The notes beneath the pieces were generated by a model. The model ran no database searches. It was not told where the DNA came from and saw only the letters and a list, made by a program, of their open reading frames with translations. A stretch of DNA of 64,000 nt. Origin: Marinicella rhabdoformis (lineage in GTDB: Bacteria; Pseudomonadota; Gammaproteobacteria; Xanthomonadales; Marinicellaceae). The position numbers and the translations under genes are program-made. Where the stretch lies: contig NZ_VTFS01000004.1 in the NCBI RefSeq assembly GCF_009671245.1, forward strand, positions 124,001-188,000. Direction: 5' to 3'. Below are positions 17,519-26,082 of this stretch, piece by piece (within the stretch, counting starts at the first letter, position 1; every line of letters starts with the position of its first letter).

Positions 17519-20500
17519 ATGAAAAAATACACCACATTGATATTATTACTGGCACTTTTTGTTGTCAGCAGCTCAACCTTAGCCAAGGCAACTAAGACCC
17601 CAGAATCAGATCCATTGTCAGGCATCAAACTTCGCAACGTTGGCCCTGCGTTGATGTCAGGACGCATTGCTGACATAGCCATTCACCCCAACGATGAGAA
17701 CACTTGGTATGTTGGCGTAGGCTCTGGTGGTGTTTGGAAAACCACCAACGCAGGTACCACGTGGATACCCATATTCGATAAAGAAAAAGTCTATTCTATT
17801 GGTTCAGTCACCATAGACCCGAGTAATCCCAATCGAATTTGGGTTGGTACTGGCGAAAATGTCGGCGGCAGACACACCTCATTCGGTGATGGTATTTACC
17901 TATCAACCGACGGCGGTGTCAGTTGGGTAAACAAGGGTTTGAAAGATTCAGAACACATTTCAACTGTGGTGATCCATCCCAATGATTCAAACACACTTTG
18001 GGTGGCAGCCCAGGGCCCTTTGTGGTCAAAAGGTGGTGACCGCGGCTTATACAAAACAAGCAATGGCGGTGAAGATTGGAAAAAAGTACTCGGTGATGAT
18101 GAATGGACCGGAGCCACAGACGTTGTTATTGACCCCAGAAACCCAGACAAATTATATGCCGCCACATGGCAGCACCACAGAACGGTTGCTGCATACATGG
18201 GTGGTGGACCCAAAACCGCCATCTATTCAACTGACGATGGCGGTGAAAATTGGGATCAACTGAAAAATGGTTTACCCAATGGCCCAATGGGCAAAATAGG
18301 TTTGGCCATCTCTCCACAAAAACCAGATGTCGTTTATGCAGCTATAGAATTAGAACGACGTACTGGTGGCATCTATAAATCAACTGACCAAGGCCGTTCT
18401 TGGGAAAAACAATCTGATGCCGTTTCTGGTGGTACAGGCCCGCATTATTATCAAGAACTGTATGCGTCTCCTCATGCATTTGATCGTTTGTATTTGGCCA
18501 GTAACATCATGCAAATATCTGATGACGGCGGTAAAACAATGCGCTTTATGAATGAAAAAAACAAGCATGTGGATAACCACGCCATTGCCTTCAAAGCCAG
18601 TGATGATGATTATCTATTGGTTGGTACAGATGGCGGCTTATATGAAACTTTTGATTTAACCAAAACTTGGCGCTTTATTGATAACTTGCCATTGACCCAG
18701 TTTTATAAAGTGGCCGTTGATGACGCTGAACCTTTTTATAATATTTACGGTGGCACCCAAGACAACAACACCCAAGGCGGTCCATCTCGAACTGATAATG
18801 TACATGGCATCCGCAATTCAGATTGGTACATTGTGTTATTCGGTGATGGCCACCAACCAGCGACAGAACCGGGCAACCCAGATATCATGTATGCCGAGTG
18901 GCAACAAGGTAATTTGGTACGGGTAGACCGCACAACGGGCGAAATTGTTTATATTCAACCACAAGCAGGTCAAGGTGAAGCCCCTGAGCGATTCAATTGG
19001 GATGCCCCCATCTTGGTCAGTCCACACAAAAACACCCGCCTTTACTTTGGCTCACAACGTTTGTGGCGTTCAGAAGACCGGGGTGACTCTTGGACTGCTG
19101 TTTCTGGCGATTTAACCCGCGACCAAGACCGCATGCAGCTGCCCATCATGGGTGACACACAAAGTTGGGACATGCCTTGGGACATGTTCGCTATGAGCAC
19201 ATACAACACCATCACATCTGTCAGCGAATCTCCTGTTGAAGAAGGTTTACTTTATATAGGCACCGATGATGGCATCATTCAAGTGTCTGAAAATGGTGGC
19301 GATTCATGGAAAAAAATTGAAGCAGGTGACTTACCTGGCGTTCCAAAAACCGCTTTTATCAACGACATAAAAGCCGATTTACATGATGCCGATACCGTTT
19401 ATGTGGCCTTAGATAACCACAAATACGGTGACTACCAGCCTTACTTATTGAAAAGTAGCAACCGAGGAAAGTCTTGGTCAAAACTGAGCACAGGATTGCC
19501 TAGCAAAACATTGGTTTGGCGTATCGTTCAGGACCATGTCAAAGCTGACTTGATGTTCGCTGGAACCGAATTTGGTCTTTTTGTCACATTCAATGGTGGC
19601 AAACAATGGCAAGCTTTAAAAGGCGGCATGCCAACCATTGCCATTCGTGATTTGGCAATACAAAAACGTGAAAATGACTTGGTCGCAGCGACTTTTGGAC
19701 GTGGTTTTTACGTGCTTGATGACTACAGTTTTTTAAGAAATGTCACTGAATCACAATTAAAGCAAGAAGCCACTTTATTCTCAAGCCGTGATGCTTGGTG
19801 GTATTTGCCGCGTGCCGTTTTGGACAGTTCCGAAAAAGCATCTCAAGGTGATTCATTTTATACGGCCAAAAATCCACCTTTCGGTGCGGTGTTTAATTAT
19901 CACCTTAAGGAAGGCATGAAGTCTGCTAAGAAAAAAAGACAAGAAACAGAGAAGAAAGCCCTAAAAGACAAACAGTCTATCAGCGTTCCCAGTTGGGATG
20001 CTTTAGAGAAAGAGCGTACAGAGCAAGGCCCTGATGTCTGGCTGATTATTAAAGACAGCGAAAATCAAGTGGTTCAACGCGTCAAAGGCACGGGTAAGAA
20101 AGGCTTCAATCAAGTGGCATGGGACTTGCGTTATCCAGAAATGACACACATTGAAGCAGGTGGTTTTTTTGGTGATGAACCTCAAGGCATGTTGGCCGCT
20201 CCAGGTGAATACACAGCCACATTGATGAAACAACACAATGGTCAGTTTGAGGCCTTATCTGAAACTCAAAGCTTTACTGTTAAAGCTTTGAGAAGCGGTG
20301 CTTTAAAAGGCAAACCGGTTGAAGAAACGGTGGCATTCTGGAAGCGATTGAGTGGACTACAAAGACAGTTAGGCGCAGCGAACAGTAAAATAGCAGCTGC
20401 CATGAAACGCACTGAGCAATTGGGTCAAGCATTGGCGCGCAGTACCGCCATGCCGGGTGAGTTAGACCAACAGTTATTGGCAGTCAAAAAACAGTTAGAT

Positions 20501-20788
20501 CAACTGAACTTCCAATTCAATGGCCACGTTTCAAAACAAGAAATTGGCGAAAAAGGTAAGCACATGACTGCTGGTGACCGATTAGGCGTTGCCTTGTTAG
20601 GCACTGCCATGTCGACATACGGCCCAACGGCAACCCATATTGAAGCGGTTGAAATTGCTGAAAGTGAATACCAATCAAGCCACGCTCTCATGCAAAAATT
20701 ACTTGAGCAAACCATTCCACAACTGGAACAGAAAATCTATGAGGCCGGTGCGCCATGGATTCCGGGAGCAGATTTGCCCCAGAACTAA
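17519..20788 (+). CDS. Secreted BNR/sortilin-like beta-propeller protein
   Basis: A 1089-aa exported protein with a signal peptide (about 1-22). The body is a series of BNR/Asp-box repeats (S-DGG-SW type: STDGGVSW, TSNGGEDW, STDDGGENW, STDQGRSW, SEDRGDSW, SENGGDSW, SSNRGKSW) spread over about residues 60-720. These form beta-propellers as in VPS10/sortilin and the glycosyl-hydrolase-like WD40/BNR family. The C-terminal 350 residues carry a Lys-rich linker, a beta domain and a helical end. Such proteins are common in marine bacteria; substrate unknown. AGAGGATAAC precedes the ATG and sets the start. Confidence 0.82.
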   Translation: MKKYTTLILLLALFVVSSSTLAKATKTPESDPLSGIKLRNVGPALMSGRIADIAIHPNDENTWYVGVGSGGVWKTTNAGTTWIPIFDKEKVYSIGSVTIDPSNPNRIWVGTGENVGGRHTSFGDGIYLSTDGGVSWVNKGLKDSEHISTVVIHPNDSNTLWVAAQGPLWSKGGDRGLYKTSNGGEDWKKVLGDDEWTGATDVVIDPRNPDKLYAATWQHHRTVAAYMGGGPKTAIYSTDDGGENWDQLKNGLPNGPMGKIGLAISPQKPDVVYAAIELERRTGGIYKSTDQGRSWEKQSDAVSGGTGPHYYQELYASPHAFDRLYLASNIMQISDDGGKTMRFMNEKNKHVDNHAIAFKASDDDYLLVGTDGGLYETFDLTKTWRFIDNLPLTQFYKVAVDDAEPFYNIYGGTQDNNTQGGPSRTDNVHGIRNSDWYIVLFGDGHQPATEPGNPDIMYAEWQQGNLVRVDRTTGEIVYIQPQAGQGEAPERFNWDAPILVSPHKNTRLYFGSQRLWRSEDRGDSWTAVSGDLTRDQDRMQLPIMGDTQSWDMPWDMFAMSTYNTITSVSESPVEEGLLYIGTDDGIIQVSENGGDSWKKIEAGDLPGVPKTAFINDIKADLHDADTVYVALDNHKYGDYQPYLLKSSNRGKSWSKLSTGLPSKTLVWRIVQDHVKADLMFAGTEFGLFVTFNGGKQWQALKGGMPTIAIRDLAIQKRENDLVAATFGRGFYVLDDYSFLRNVTESQLKQEATLFSSRDAWWYLPRAVLDSSEKASQGDSFYTAKNPPFGAVFNYHLKEGMKSAKKKRQETEKKALKDKQSISVPSWDALEKERTEQGPDVWLIIKDSENQVVQRVKGTGKKGFNQVAWDLRYPEMTHIEAGGFFGDEPQGMLAAPGEYTATLMKQHNGQFEALSETQSFTVKALRSGALKGKPVEETVAFWKRLSGLQRQLGAANSKIAAAMKRTEQLGQALARSTAMPGELDQQLLAVKKQLDQLNFQFNGHVSKQEIGEKGKHMTAGDRLGVALLGTAMSTYGPTATHIEAVEIAESEYQSSHALMQKLLEQTIPQLEQKIYEAGAPWIPGADLPQN

Positions 20789-20862
20789 GCTATGTACTGA
20801 GGTATATTCTGATACCAGCATTGAAACCAACATTTAAATTAAACAGAGGATTCAATCTTCAA

Positions 20863-20888
20863 ACAAAGGCGCAGATCAGCGCCTTTGT
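20863..20888 (+). terminator. Hairpin terminator after BNR protein gene
   Basis: A perfect 10-bp stem ACAAAGGCGC / GCGCCTTTGT with a 6-nt loop lies 75 bp after the stop, followed by a weak T-rich stretch. Confidence 0.65.
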
Positions 20889-20934
20889 CTGGTTATAGTG
20901 CAGCAAAAAAGTTAAAATTTGCCCATGAGGATTT

Positions 20935-22830
20935 ATGATGATTAAAAAATTACCTGACCAATTGGTTGACCAAATTGCCGCCGGAGAAGTGGTAGAACGA
21001 CCTGCTTCTGTGGTCAAAGAATTGGTTGAAAACGCACTGGATGCTGGCGCGACTGTCATAGACATTGATGTTCAAGTGGGTGGCAAAAAACGCATCAAAA
21101 TAACGGACAACGGCTGCGGTATCGCACGTACCGACTTGGCCATGGCTTTACAACGCCATGCCACCAGTAAGATTTCTTCTTTGCATGATTTAGAAGCCTT
21201 ATTATCTTTAGGTTTTCGTGGTGAAGCCCTACCCAGTATTGCCTCTGTGAGTCGTTTTGAAATCACCTCCAAGCATGAAGATGCTGAGATGGCCTTTCAA
21301 GTCAACGCCCACGGTGGTCAAGTGGAAGCACCGACACCTGCGGCACACCCCATTGGCACCACAATTATTGTTTCAGATTTGTTCTTTAATACACCCGCAC
21401 GCAGGCGCTTTCTGAAAACCGACAAAACTGAATTTCTGCGCATAGATGAGCTGATTAAACGCGTCAGTTTGTCTCGCTTTGATGTCACTTTTCGCTTATC
21501 GCACAACGGCAAAGTGGTACGCAATTCACAAGGCGGCAATGCCGATGCCTTAAAACACCAACGCATCAATTTACTCTGTGGCAAAGACTTCATTGAAAAC
21601 GCCATCTTTATCGAACAACAACGTGGCACCTTGAAAATGTCAGGCTGGGTGGCCAAACCGAATTGGAACCGTGCCCAACCCGACCGCCAATTTTTCTACA
21701 TCAACGGCCGCATGATCAAAGACAAATTGGTCGGTCATGCGATTCGCCAAGCCTACCAAGACGTGCTGTTCCACGGTCGCTTCCCAGCCTTTGTGTTGTA
21801 TTTAGACATGGACCCAGAATTGGTTGATGTCAATGTCCATCCAACCAAACATGAAGTCCGTTTTCGTGATTCACGCTTGGTACATGACTTTATTTTTGGC
21901 TCAATTCACCAATCTTTGGCCGAAACCCGTGTGGGTCAAGTACATGAATTACAAAACGAAACACCACAACCTGATCTTTCTCAAGCCCAAGGCCGATTGC
22001 ACATGCCACAGGGTAGCTTCCCTACTGGCGGTTCATCATCACAAGGTGGCGGCTTTCCGGGCAATGCGACAATCAATAACCAATTCGGCAACCAAGCTGG
22101 CAGTCATGCCAATGACCAAAGCGCCGGCTTTGATTACTTACAAGCCGCAGCCAACAGCAGCAATCAACTGCCACCTTTTCCAAATGCCAACCAGAATGCC
22201 GATCCAAACAATCCATTTAATGCCAGCATGGATGAACAGAATGACATGCCGCCTTTGGGGTTTGCCAAAGCCCAAATTCACGGTGTGTTTATCATCGCAG
22301 AAAATGCCCATGGCATGATTGTGGTGGACATGCATGCCGCCCATGAACGCATCACCTATGAGCGCATGAAAATCAAGTTTGCAGAAGATGCTTTAAAAAA
22401 CCAAAAACTGTTGGTACCGATTCAAGTCAATGTCTCAGAACGTGAAGTTTTGGCCGTAGAAAGCCACCAGGAATGGTTTGCCAAACTGGGCTTTGAAGTC
22501 ACCGTTGCTGGCACCGAAAGCGTGGTGATTCGAAAAATCCCTGCACTGTTGGCGAATGCTGATGTTGAAAACTTGATCAAAGACGTGTTGTCTGAAATAG
22601 TCGCTTTGGGTTCGAGCCAGAAAATTGAAGCCCAAATCAATGAAATCATGTCCACCATGGCTTGCCACGGCTCGGTGCGTGCCAACCGCCATTTGTCCAT
22701 CATGGAAATGAACGCACTGCTGCGCGACATGGAAAACACCCTACGATCAGACCAATGTAACCACGGGCGACCCACTTGGGCACAGCTTGACATGAAACAA
22801 TTGGACAAACTGTTCATGCGTGGCCAATAA
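20935..22830 (+). CDS. mutL: DNA mismatch repair protein MutL (endonuclease-type)
   Basis: A 631-aa MutL. The GHKL ATPase half has ENALDAG, DNGCGI and GFRGEAL motifs. A Gln/Asn/Gly-rich linker spans about 340-430. The C-terminal half has DMHAAHERITYE starting at D465, ACHGSVRA, CNHGRP at 608-613 and FMR at 627-629. Together these match the metal-binding endonuclease set of MutL proteins from bacteria that lack MutH, with M in place of Q in the first motif. Two adjacent ATGs are possible; GAGGAT upstream fits either. It heads a mutL-82aa-miaA cluster. Confidence 0.96.
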   Translation: MMIKKLPDQLVDQIAAGEVVERPASVVKELVENALDAGATVIDIDVQVGGKKRIKITDNGCGIARTDLAMALQRHATSKISSLHDLEALLSLGFRGEALPSIASVSRFEITSKHEDAEMAFQVNAHGGQVEAPTPAAHPIGTTIIVSDLFFNTPARRRFLKTDKTEFLRIDELIKRVSLSRFDVTFRLSHNGKVVRNSQGGNADALKHQRINLLCGKDFIENAIFIEQQRGTLKMSGWVAKPNWNRAQPDRQFFYINGRMIKDKLVGHAIRQAYQDVLFHGRFPAFVLYLDMDPELVDVNVHPTKHEVRFRDSRLVHDFIFGSIHQSLAETRVGQVHELQNETPQPDLSQAQGRLHMPQGSFPTGGSSSQGGGFPGNATINNQFGNQAGSHANDQSAGFDYLQAAANSSNQLPPFPNANQNADPNNPFNASMDEQNDMPPLGFAKAQIHGVFIIAENAHGMIVVDMHAAHERITYERMKIKFAEDALKNQKLLVPIQVNVSEREVLAVESHQEWFAKLGFEVTVAGTESVVIRKIPALLANADVENLIKDVLSEIVALGSSQKIEAQINEIMSTMACHGSVRANRHLSIMEMNALLRDMENTLRSDQCNHGRPTWAQLDMKQLDKLFMRGQ

Positions 22831-22871
22831 TATTAGCACAAAAATAAGCTCATCACACAAGAGGGAAAAAC

Positions 22872-23120
22872 ATGAAAACTGAACAGTTCAATAACCACAT
22901 AAAAAACATCAACAAAAGAAGCATGGTCGCCAGCATAGTCATCGTACTGGTCGCTTTTGCCCTCCGCTTTACCGCCAGTCCTGAAGAAGTAGAACAATAC
23001 ATGTTTCAATTCGCCTATACCGTTTTATTCCTATTGGTCTTGGTGCATTTAAAAGCCAATAATTTAAAACAAAAAGCCATCATTCGGTACATCACCGACT
23101 CCATCAGTGACAACGAATAA
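22872..23120 (+). CDS. Small two-helix membrane protein
   Basis: An 82-aa protein with two predicted membrane helices (about 18-33 and 46-61) separated by a short acidic loop, with basic cytoplasmic segments. AGAGGG precedes the ATG by 7 nt. I do not recognise a family. It sits between mutL and miaA, 41 bp after mutL. Its 3' end overlaps the annotated GTG start of miaA by 14 nt, so co-translation is likely. Function unknown. Confidence 0.65.
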   Translation: MKTEQFNNHIKNINKRSMVASIVIVLVAFALRFTASPEEVEQYMFQFAYTVLFLLVLVHLKANNLKQKAIIRYITDSISDNE

Positions 23121-24051
23121 AGTGCGGAAAAAAGCCATATTCCTGATGGGACCCACTGCCGCCGGCAAAACCGACGCGGCAATATTGCTCCACCAAAAAT
23201 ATGGCGGCGACATCATATCCGTAGACTCGGCCTTGGTATACAGAGGCATGAACATTGGCAGCGCCAAACCCGATGCCGAAACCTTGACTAAAGCACCACA
23301 TGCCTTGGTCGACATCTGCGAAACTTGGCAACCCTATTCCGCATCAAATTTTTGCAGCGATGCGAAACTGTTAATGCAACAAAGTCATGATGCTGGCCGA
23401 ATACCTATCTTGGCAGGTGGCACCATGCTGTATTACAACGCGCTACAACATGGCTTGTCATCCTTACCTGAAGCTGATCCCGCCATTCGAGAGAAAATTG
23501 AACAAATTGCCCAAGAAAAAGGTTGGCAGCATGTGCATGATTTACTCGCTGAAGTTGATCCCACCAGCGCCAAACGCATCAACCCCAATGACCCACAGCG
23601 CATCAATCGCGCCTATGAAGTCTTTTTGGCCACCGGAAAAACCATCACCCATTGGTATGCCCAAGACCAAGGCCAATCTTTGGACATGGATGTGTTGAAA
23701 ATCATCATTTCACCTGAAGACCGTAGCGTGCTACATGAACGCATCGCCTTGCGCTTTGACATCATGATCAAGCAAGGTTTCTTAGACGAGATGAAAACAC
23801 TGATGGCCGAACCCAGAAACCACCCCGAACTGCCATCGATGCGATCGGTCGGTTACCGACAGGCCTGGGAACACCTAGAAGGCAAAACCACATTCGAAGA
23901 CTTCAAATTCAAAGGCATCGTCGCCACCCGACAACTGGCCAAACGCCAACTCACCTGGCTGCGCAAAGAAGAAAACGCCATTTGGCTTGACCCAATGAAA
24001 CCCGGCTACCTAGACCAACTCAAACAGCAAGTCGATACATTTCTAAAATAA
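23107..24051 (+). CDS. miaA: tRNA dimethylallyltransferase MiaA
   Basis: A 314-aa enzyme that adds a dimethylallyl group to A37 of tRNAs reading UNN codons. The P-loop GPTAAGKT lies near residue 15, then ISVDSALVYRGMNIGSAKP and LVDICE, the GGTMLYYNAL motif, NDPQRINRAYEV, and the C-terminal MRSVGYRQAW and TRQLAKRQLTWLR. The start is GTG at 23107; a second GTG at 23122 is equally plausible, and neither has a clear ribosome site. A decayed copy of the last 27 codons lies 405 bp downstream. Confidence 0.96.
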   Translation: MTTNKVRKKAIFLMGPTAAGKTDAAILLHQKYGGDIISVDSALVYRGMNIGSAKPDAETLTKAPHALVDICETWQPYSASNFCSDAKLLMQQSHDAGRIPILAGGTMLYYNALQHGLSSLPEADPAIREKIEQIAQEKGWQHVHDLLAEVDPTSAKRINPNDPQRINRAYEVFLATGKTITHWYAQDQGQSLDMDVLKIIISPEDRSVLHERIALRFDIMIKQGFLDEMKTLMAEPRNHPELPSMRSVGYRQAWEHLEGKTTFEDFKFKGIVATRQLAKRQLTWLRKEENAIWLDPMKPGYLDQLKQQVDTFLK

Positions 24052-24138
24052 ACGCTGATTTAAACCTAGACCACTGCTTCGCAGCATGCATGATAATACT
24101 TTCCAGAATTATTTATCTGACCGAGCCACAGCCCCTTT

Positions 24139-24225
24139 CGTCATTCCAGCCGAACAACAAACCCTACCGTCATTCCAGCCGAACAACAAACCCTACCGTC
24201 ATTCCGGCCGAGCTCCTAACCCTAC
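24139..24225. repeat. Three tandem 29-bp repeats
   Basis: Three head-to-tail 29-bp units begin CGTCATTCCAGCCGA; the first two are identical and the third differs at a few bases. Unit boundaries are 24139, 24168 and 24197. A fourth partial unit runs into the inverted repeat that follows. There are no spacers, so this is not a CRISPR array. Confidence 0.85.
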
Positions 24226-24403
24226 CGTCATTCCAGCCGAGCTTTAGCGAGAGCCGGAACCCAGTTTCCGCAGGAAACATCACGAAGTGATCTCAATTGT
24301 TGACAGTATTTCACCAAATTCATTTGTTTTGTATGACAGGAAATTCTCTGCGATTGAAGCAATTAGAATTCTGCCCCTCGCTAAAGCTCGGCCGGAACGA
24401 CGG
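24225..24403. repeat. Inverted dispersed repeat (MITE-like)
   Basis: Arms at 24225-24253 and 24375-24403 are inverted copies of a 29-bp sequence with about four mismatches, both carrying the core GAGCTTTAGCGAG or its complement. They flank about 120 bp with no gene. The layout suits a non-autonomous mobile or REP-like element of the CGTCATTCC type often dispersed in proteobacteria. Confidence 0.65.
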
Positions 24404-24455
24404 ATGTGTATGAATGGTTAACCCAGAAATTTCATGACCTGTCAAAGCCACCTGT

Positions 24456-24539
24456 CTGCGTAAAGAAAAGAACGCCATTTGGCTCGATGCCATGAAGCCC
24501 AATTATTTAGACCAACTCAAACAAGTCGAAAGTATTTAA
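24456..24539 (+). pseudogene. miaA: Relic of a duplicated miaA 3' end
   Basis: This stretch reads, in frame to a TAA, as LRKEKNAIWLDAMKPNYLD followed by QLKQVESI. It aligns with the last residues of intact MiaA (LRKEENAIWLDPMKPGYLD QLKQQVDTFLK). Weaker similarity continues about 20 bp upstream. No promoter, start or upstream MiaA sequence is attached, so it is a non-functional remnant. It lies between two dispersed repeats and probably arose by local duplication and decay. Confidence 0.85.
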
Positions 24540-24545
24540 AATTAA

Positions 24546-24589
24546 CCGTCATTCTGAGAGAGCCAAAGGCGAGTCGAACGAATCTCTGG
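24546..24589. repeat. Dispersed repeat, CGTCATTCTGAG type
   Basis: A 44-bp sequence with ends CCGTCATTCTGAGAG and GTCGAACGAATCTCTGG. Related pieces with the complementary words CATTCGACTCGC and CTCAGGATGAC occur near 32340 and 32420. It looks like a dispersed intergenic repeat of the genome. Confidence 0.55.
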
Positions 24590-24853
24590 CTTTACATCAG
24601 ATATCCAAAAATATTCACAGACTGAAAAAGCCGCAGCCGAACCCTTACGGGTGCATTTATAATAATGTTTATGATGGTATCTGCTGTTCGTTTTGACTGT
24701 TCCTTTGCACTGAACAACGATACGGGACATGGCAGAAGCAAGCCCTGTTGTTGCGATTTATACGGGACCTCCGGCCAGTGGCTCGCCGGCAATTTACAAT
24801 TAAGCACCTACAACGTATTCTATTTTCAAAGCAACACATTGAAAATGATTTTT
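24590..24853. other. Spacer without recognised gene
   Basis: An in-frame extension of dtd upstream through this stretch gives a Cys-rich, unconserved sequence and is not credible. I see no RNA gene or other coding region here. Confidence 0.5.
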
Positions 24854-24862
24854 TGCTATCAT
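24854..24862 (+). promoter_or_regulatory. Extended -10 element for dtd
   Basis: TGCTATCAT matches an extended -10 (TGnTATAAT). Its last base is 7 nt before the A of the dtd ATG, and there is no Shine-Dalgarno sequence. That geometry predicts a leaderless mRNA. Confidence 0.45.
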
Positions 24863-24868
24863 CACCTC

Positions 24869-25309
24869 ATGAAAATTTTAATTCAAAGGGTCAAGCAAGC
24901 CCAAGTCGATGTCGATGAACAAACAGTGGGCCAGATTAAACAAGGCATCTTGGCCTTTGTCGGTGTCGAGCGTGATGACACGCCAAAAATCGCTGAACAG
25001 TTGTTGGCCAAGATGTGCCGTTACCGCATCTTCTCTGATGAAGATGGCAAGATGAATTTGTCGCTCAATGACATCCAAGGTGAGTTGTTATTGGTATCAC
25101 AATTTACCTTGGTAGCTGACACCAAAAAAGGCAACCGCCCCGGTTTTTCTCGTGGTGCCACGCCAGAACATGGCGAACTTATTTTCAATGACATGGTCAA
25201 ACAAGCGAAAGAAACTGACCTCAATGTTCAAACAGGCCAATTTGGTGCTGACATGCAAGTCAGTTTGACTAATGACGGGCCGGTCACTTTTTGGTTGGAG
25301 AGTAAATGA
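24869..25309 (+). CDS. dtd: D-aminoacyl-tRNA deacylase
   Basis: A 146-aa enzyme that removes D-amino acids (and glycine from tRNA-Ala) from mischarged tRNA. I chose the internal ATG at 24869 because it gives the canonical MKILIQRVKQAQV start and normal family length. Family motifs are SQFTLVADTKKGNRPGFS and the near-terminal LTNDGPVTFWLE, with the GP dipeptide used for proofreading. The stop overlaps the next start by 4 nt (ATGA). Confidence 0.95.
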   Translation: MKILIQRVKQAQVDVDEQTVGQIKQGILAFVGVERDDTPKIAEQLLAKMCRYRIFSDEDGKMNLSLNDIQGELLLVSQFTLVADTKKGNRPGFSRGATPEHGELIFNDMVKQAKETDLNVQTGQFGADMQVSLTNDGPVTFWLESK

Positions 25310-25806
25310 AACACACCTTAATTATCGCTTTATCATTGGGCTTGGCAAGTAACGCACTGGCAAGCCGCTGTATTCCTGAAGTGAAAAAATCAATCCCACC
25401 GCGCATGGTCAATGGAGAATGGGTTCAAGCAGAGAAACCCTCGGCCAAAGCATTGGCAAAAGCTGACTTTGAGCAATTAAAGAAAAAGGATTATGCTTTT
25501 GTGTTTTCAGGCATTTACAGCAAAGAAGCCAGCTTTTCCGGCAAGAAATTAAGCTTTATCAAAACCAAAAACATTTGGAATGGCAAAGTCAAAGACACGG
25601 TCGATATTGAAGTCGGCAAACCACCCACTGACCCTGAATGCAGCACACTCAAATACGACCAAGAATACGTCTTCTTCGCCAAACTCGGTGGCAGGAACAA
25701 ACCGATACACGTAAAAACCTTCAGAAAAGCCACACCCGAACTCAAAGCCTTACTCGGCAAACCCAAGAAACAATGGCTACGTGGTCGCCTTATTCACAAC
25801 AGGTGA
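25306..25806 (+). CDS. Secreted TIMP/netrin-like hypothetical protein
   Basis: A 166-aa protein with a signal peptide ending near ALA/SRC, so a cysteine (C22) lies almost at the mature N-terminus. The body has KADFEQLKKKDYAFVFSG, a FIKTKNIWNGKVKDTVDIEV strand pair and a second cysteine (C107) before a YDQEYVFFAKLGG strand. This resembles the OB-fold of bacterial TIMP/netrin-like proteins (C near the N-terminus, VFxGxV, W+G, CG..F..G..YL). The match is by eye and tentative. It is translationally coupled to dtd. Confidence 0.5.
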   Translation: MKHTLIIALSLGLASNALASRCIPEVKKSIPPRMVNGEWVQAEKPSAKALAKADFEQLKKKDYAFVFSGIYSKEASFSGKKLSFIKTKNIWNGKVKDTVDIEVGKPPTDPECSTLKYDQEYVFFAKLGGRNKPIHVKTFRKATPELKALLGKPKKQWLRGRLIHNR

Positions 25807-25891
25807 CACTTAAGAGGCCATGACCTACTGACAATATATAATTTCTTGGCTCATCACTTCAATCCTGCTTCAGGTAAAACACAGGTTTTAT

Positions 25892-26016
25892 TGTAGCTGC
25901 TGGGCTTGCCCCAGCCTTGCCCTGCATCACTTTTGTTTCAAAGTGCTTACTGAACAACAAGATCATTACGCTGCATGAATATTTTCATAAAGGCACCCGC
26001 AAGGGGTGCGGCTACA
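25892..26016. repeat. REP doublet in inverted orientation
   Basis: Two REP-like units face each other. The first at 25892-25915 has TGTAGC followed by a GCTGGG/CCCAGC hairpin. The second at 25993-26016 has a GCACCC/GGGTGC hairpin followed by GCTACA. The pair resembles REPIN/BIME units of Pseudomonas and relatives. They lie in the gap between two convergent genes. Confidence 0.6.
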
Positions 26017-26082
26017 GTGATTCCTTACTATCAAGCATAAATACTAGTGAAACAGTACTAGAGTACTGAGCCATGTATAAGA

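Noticed and set aside
24139-24225. CRISPR array
   Set aside because: The 29-bp units are directly abutting with no spacers, and no cas genes are present.
24665-24868. N-terminal extension of dtd
   Set aside because: It adds 68 unconserved residues; the internal ATG gives the normal family start and length.
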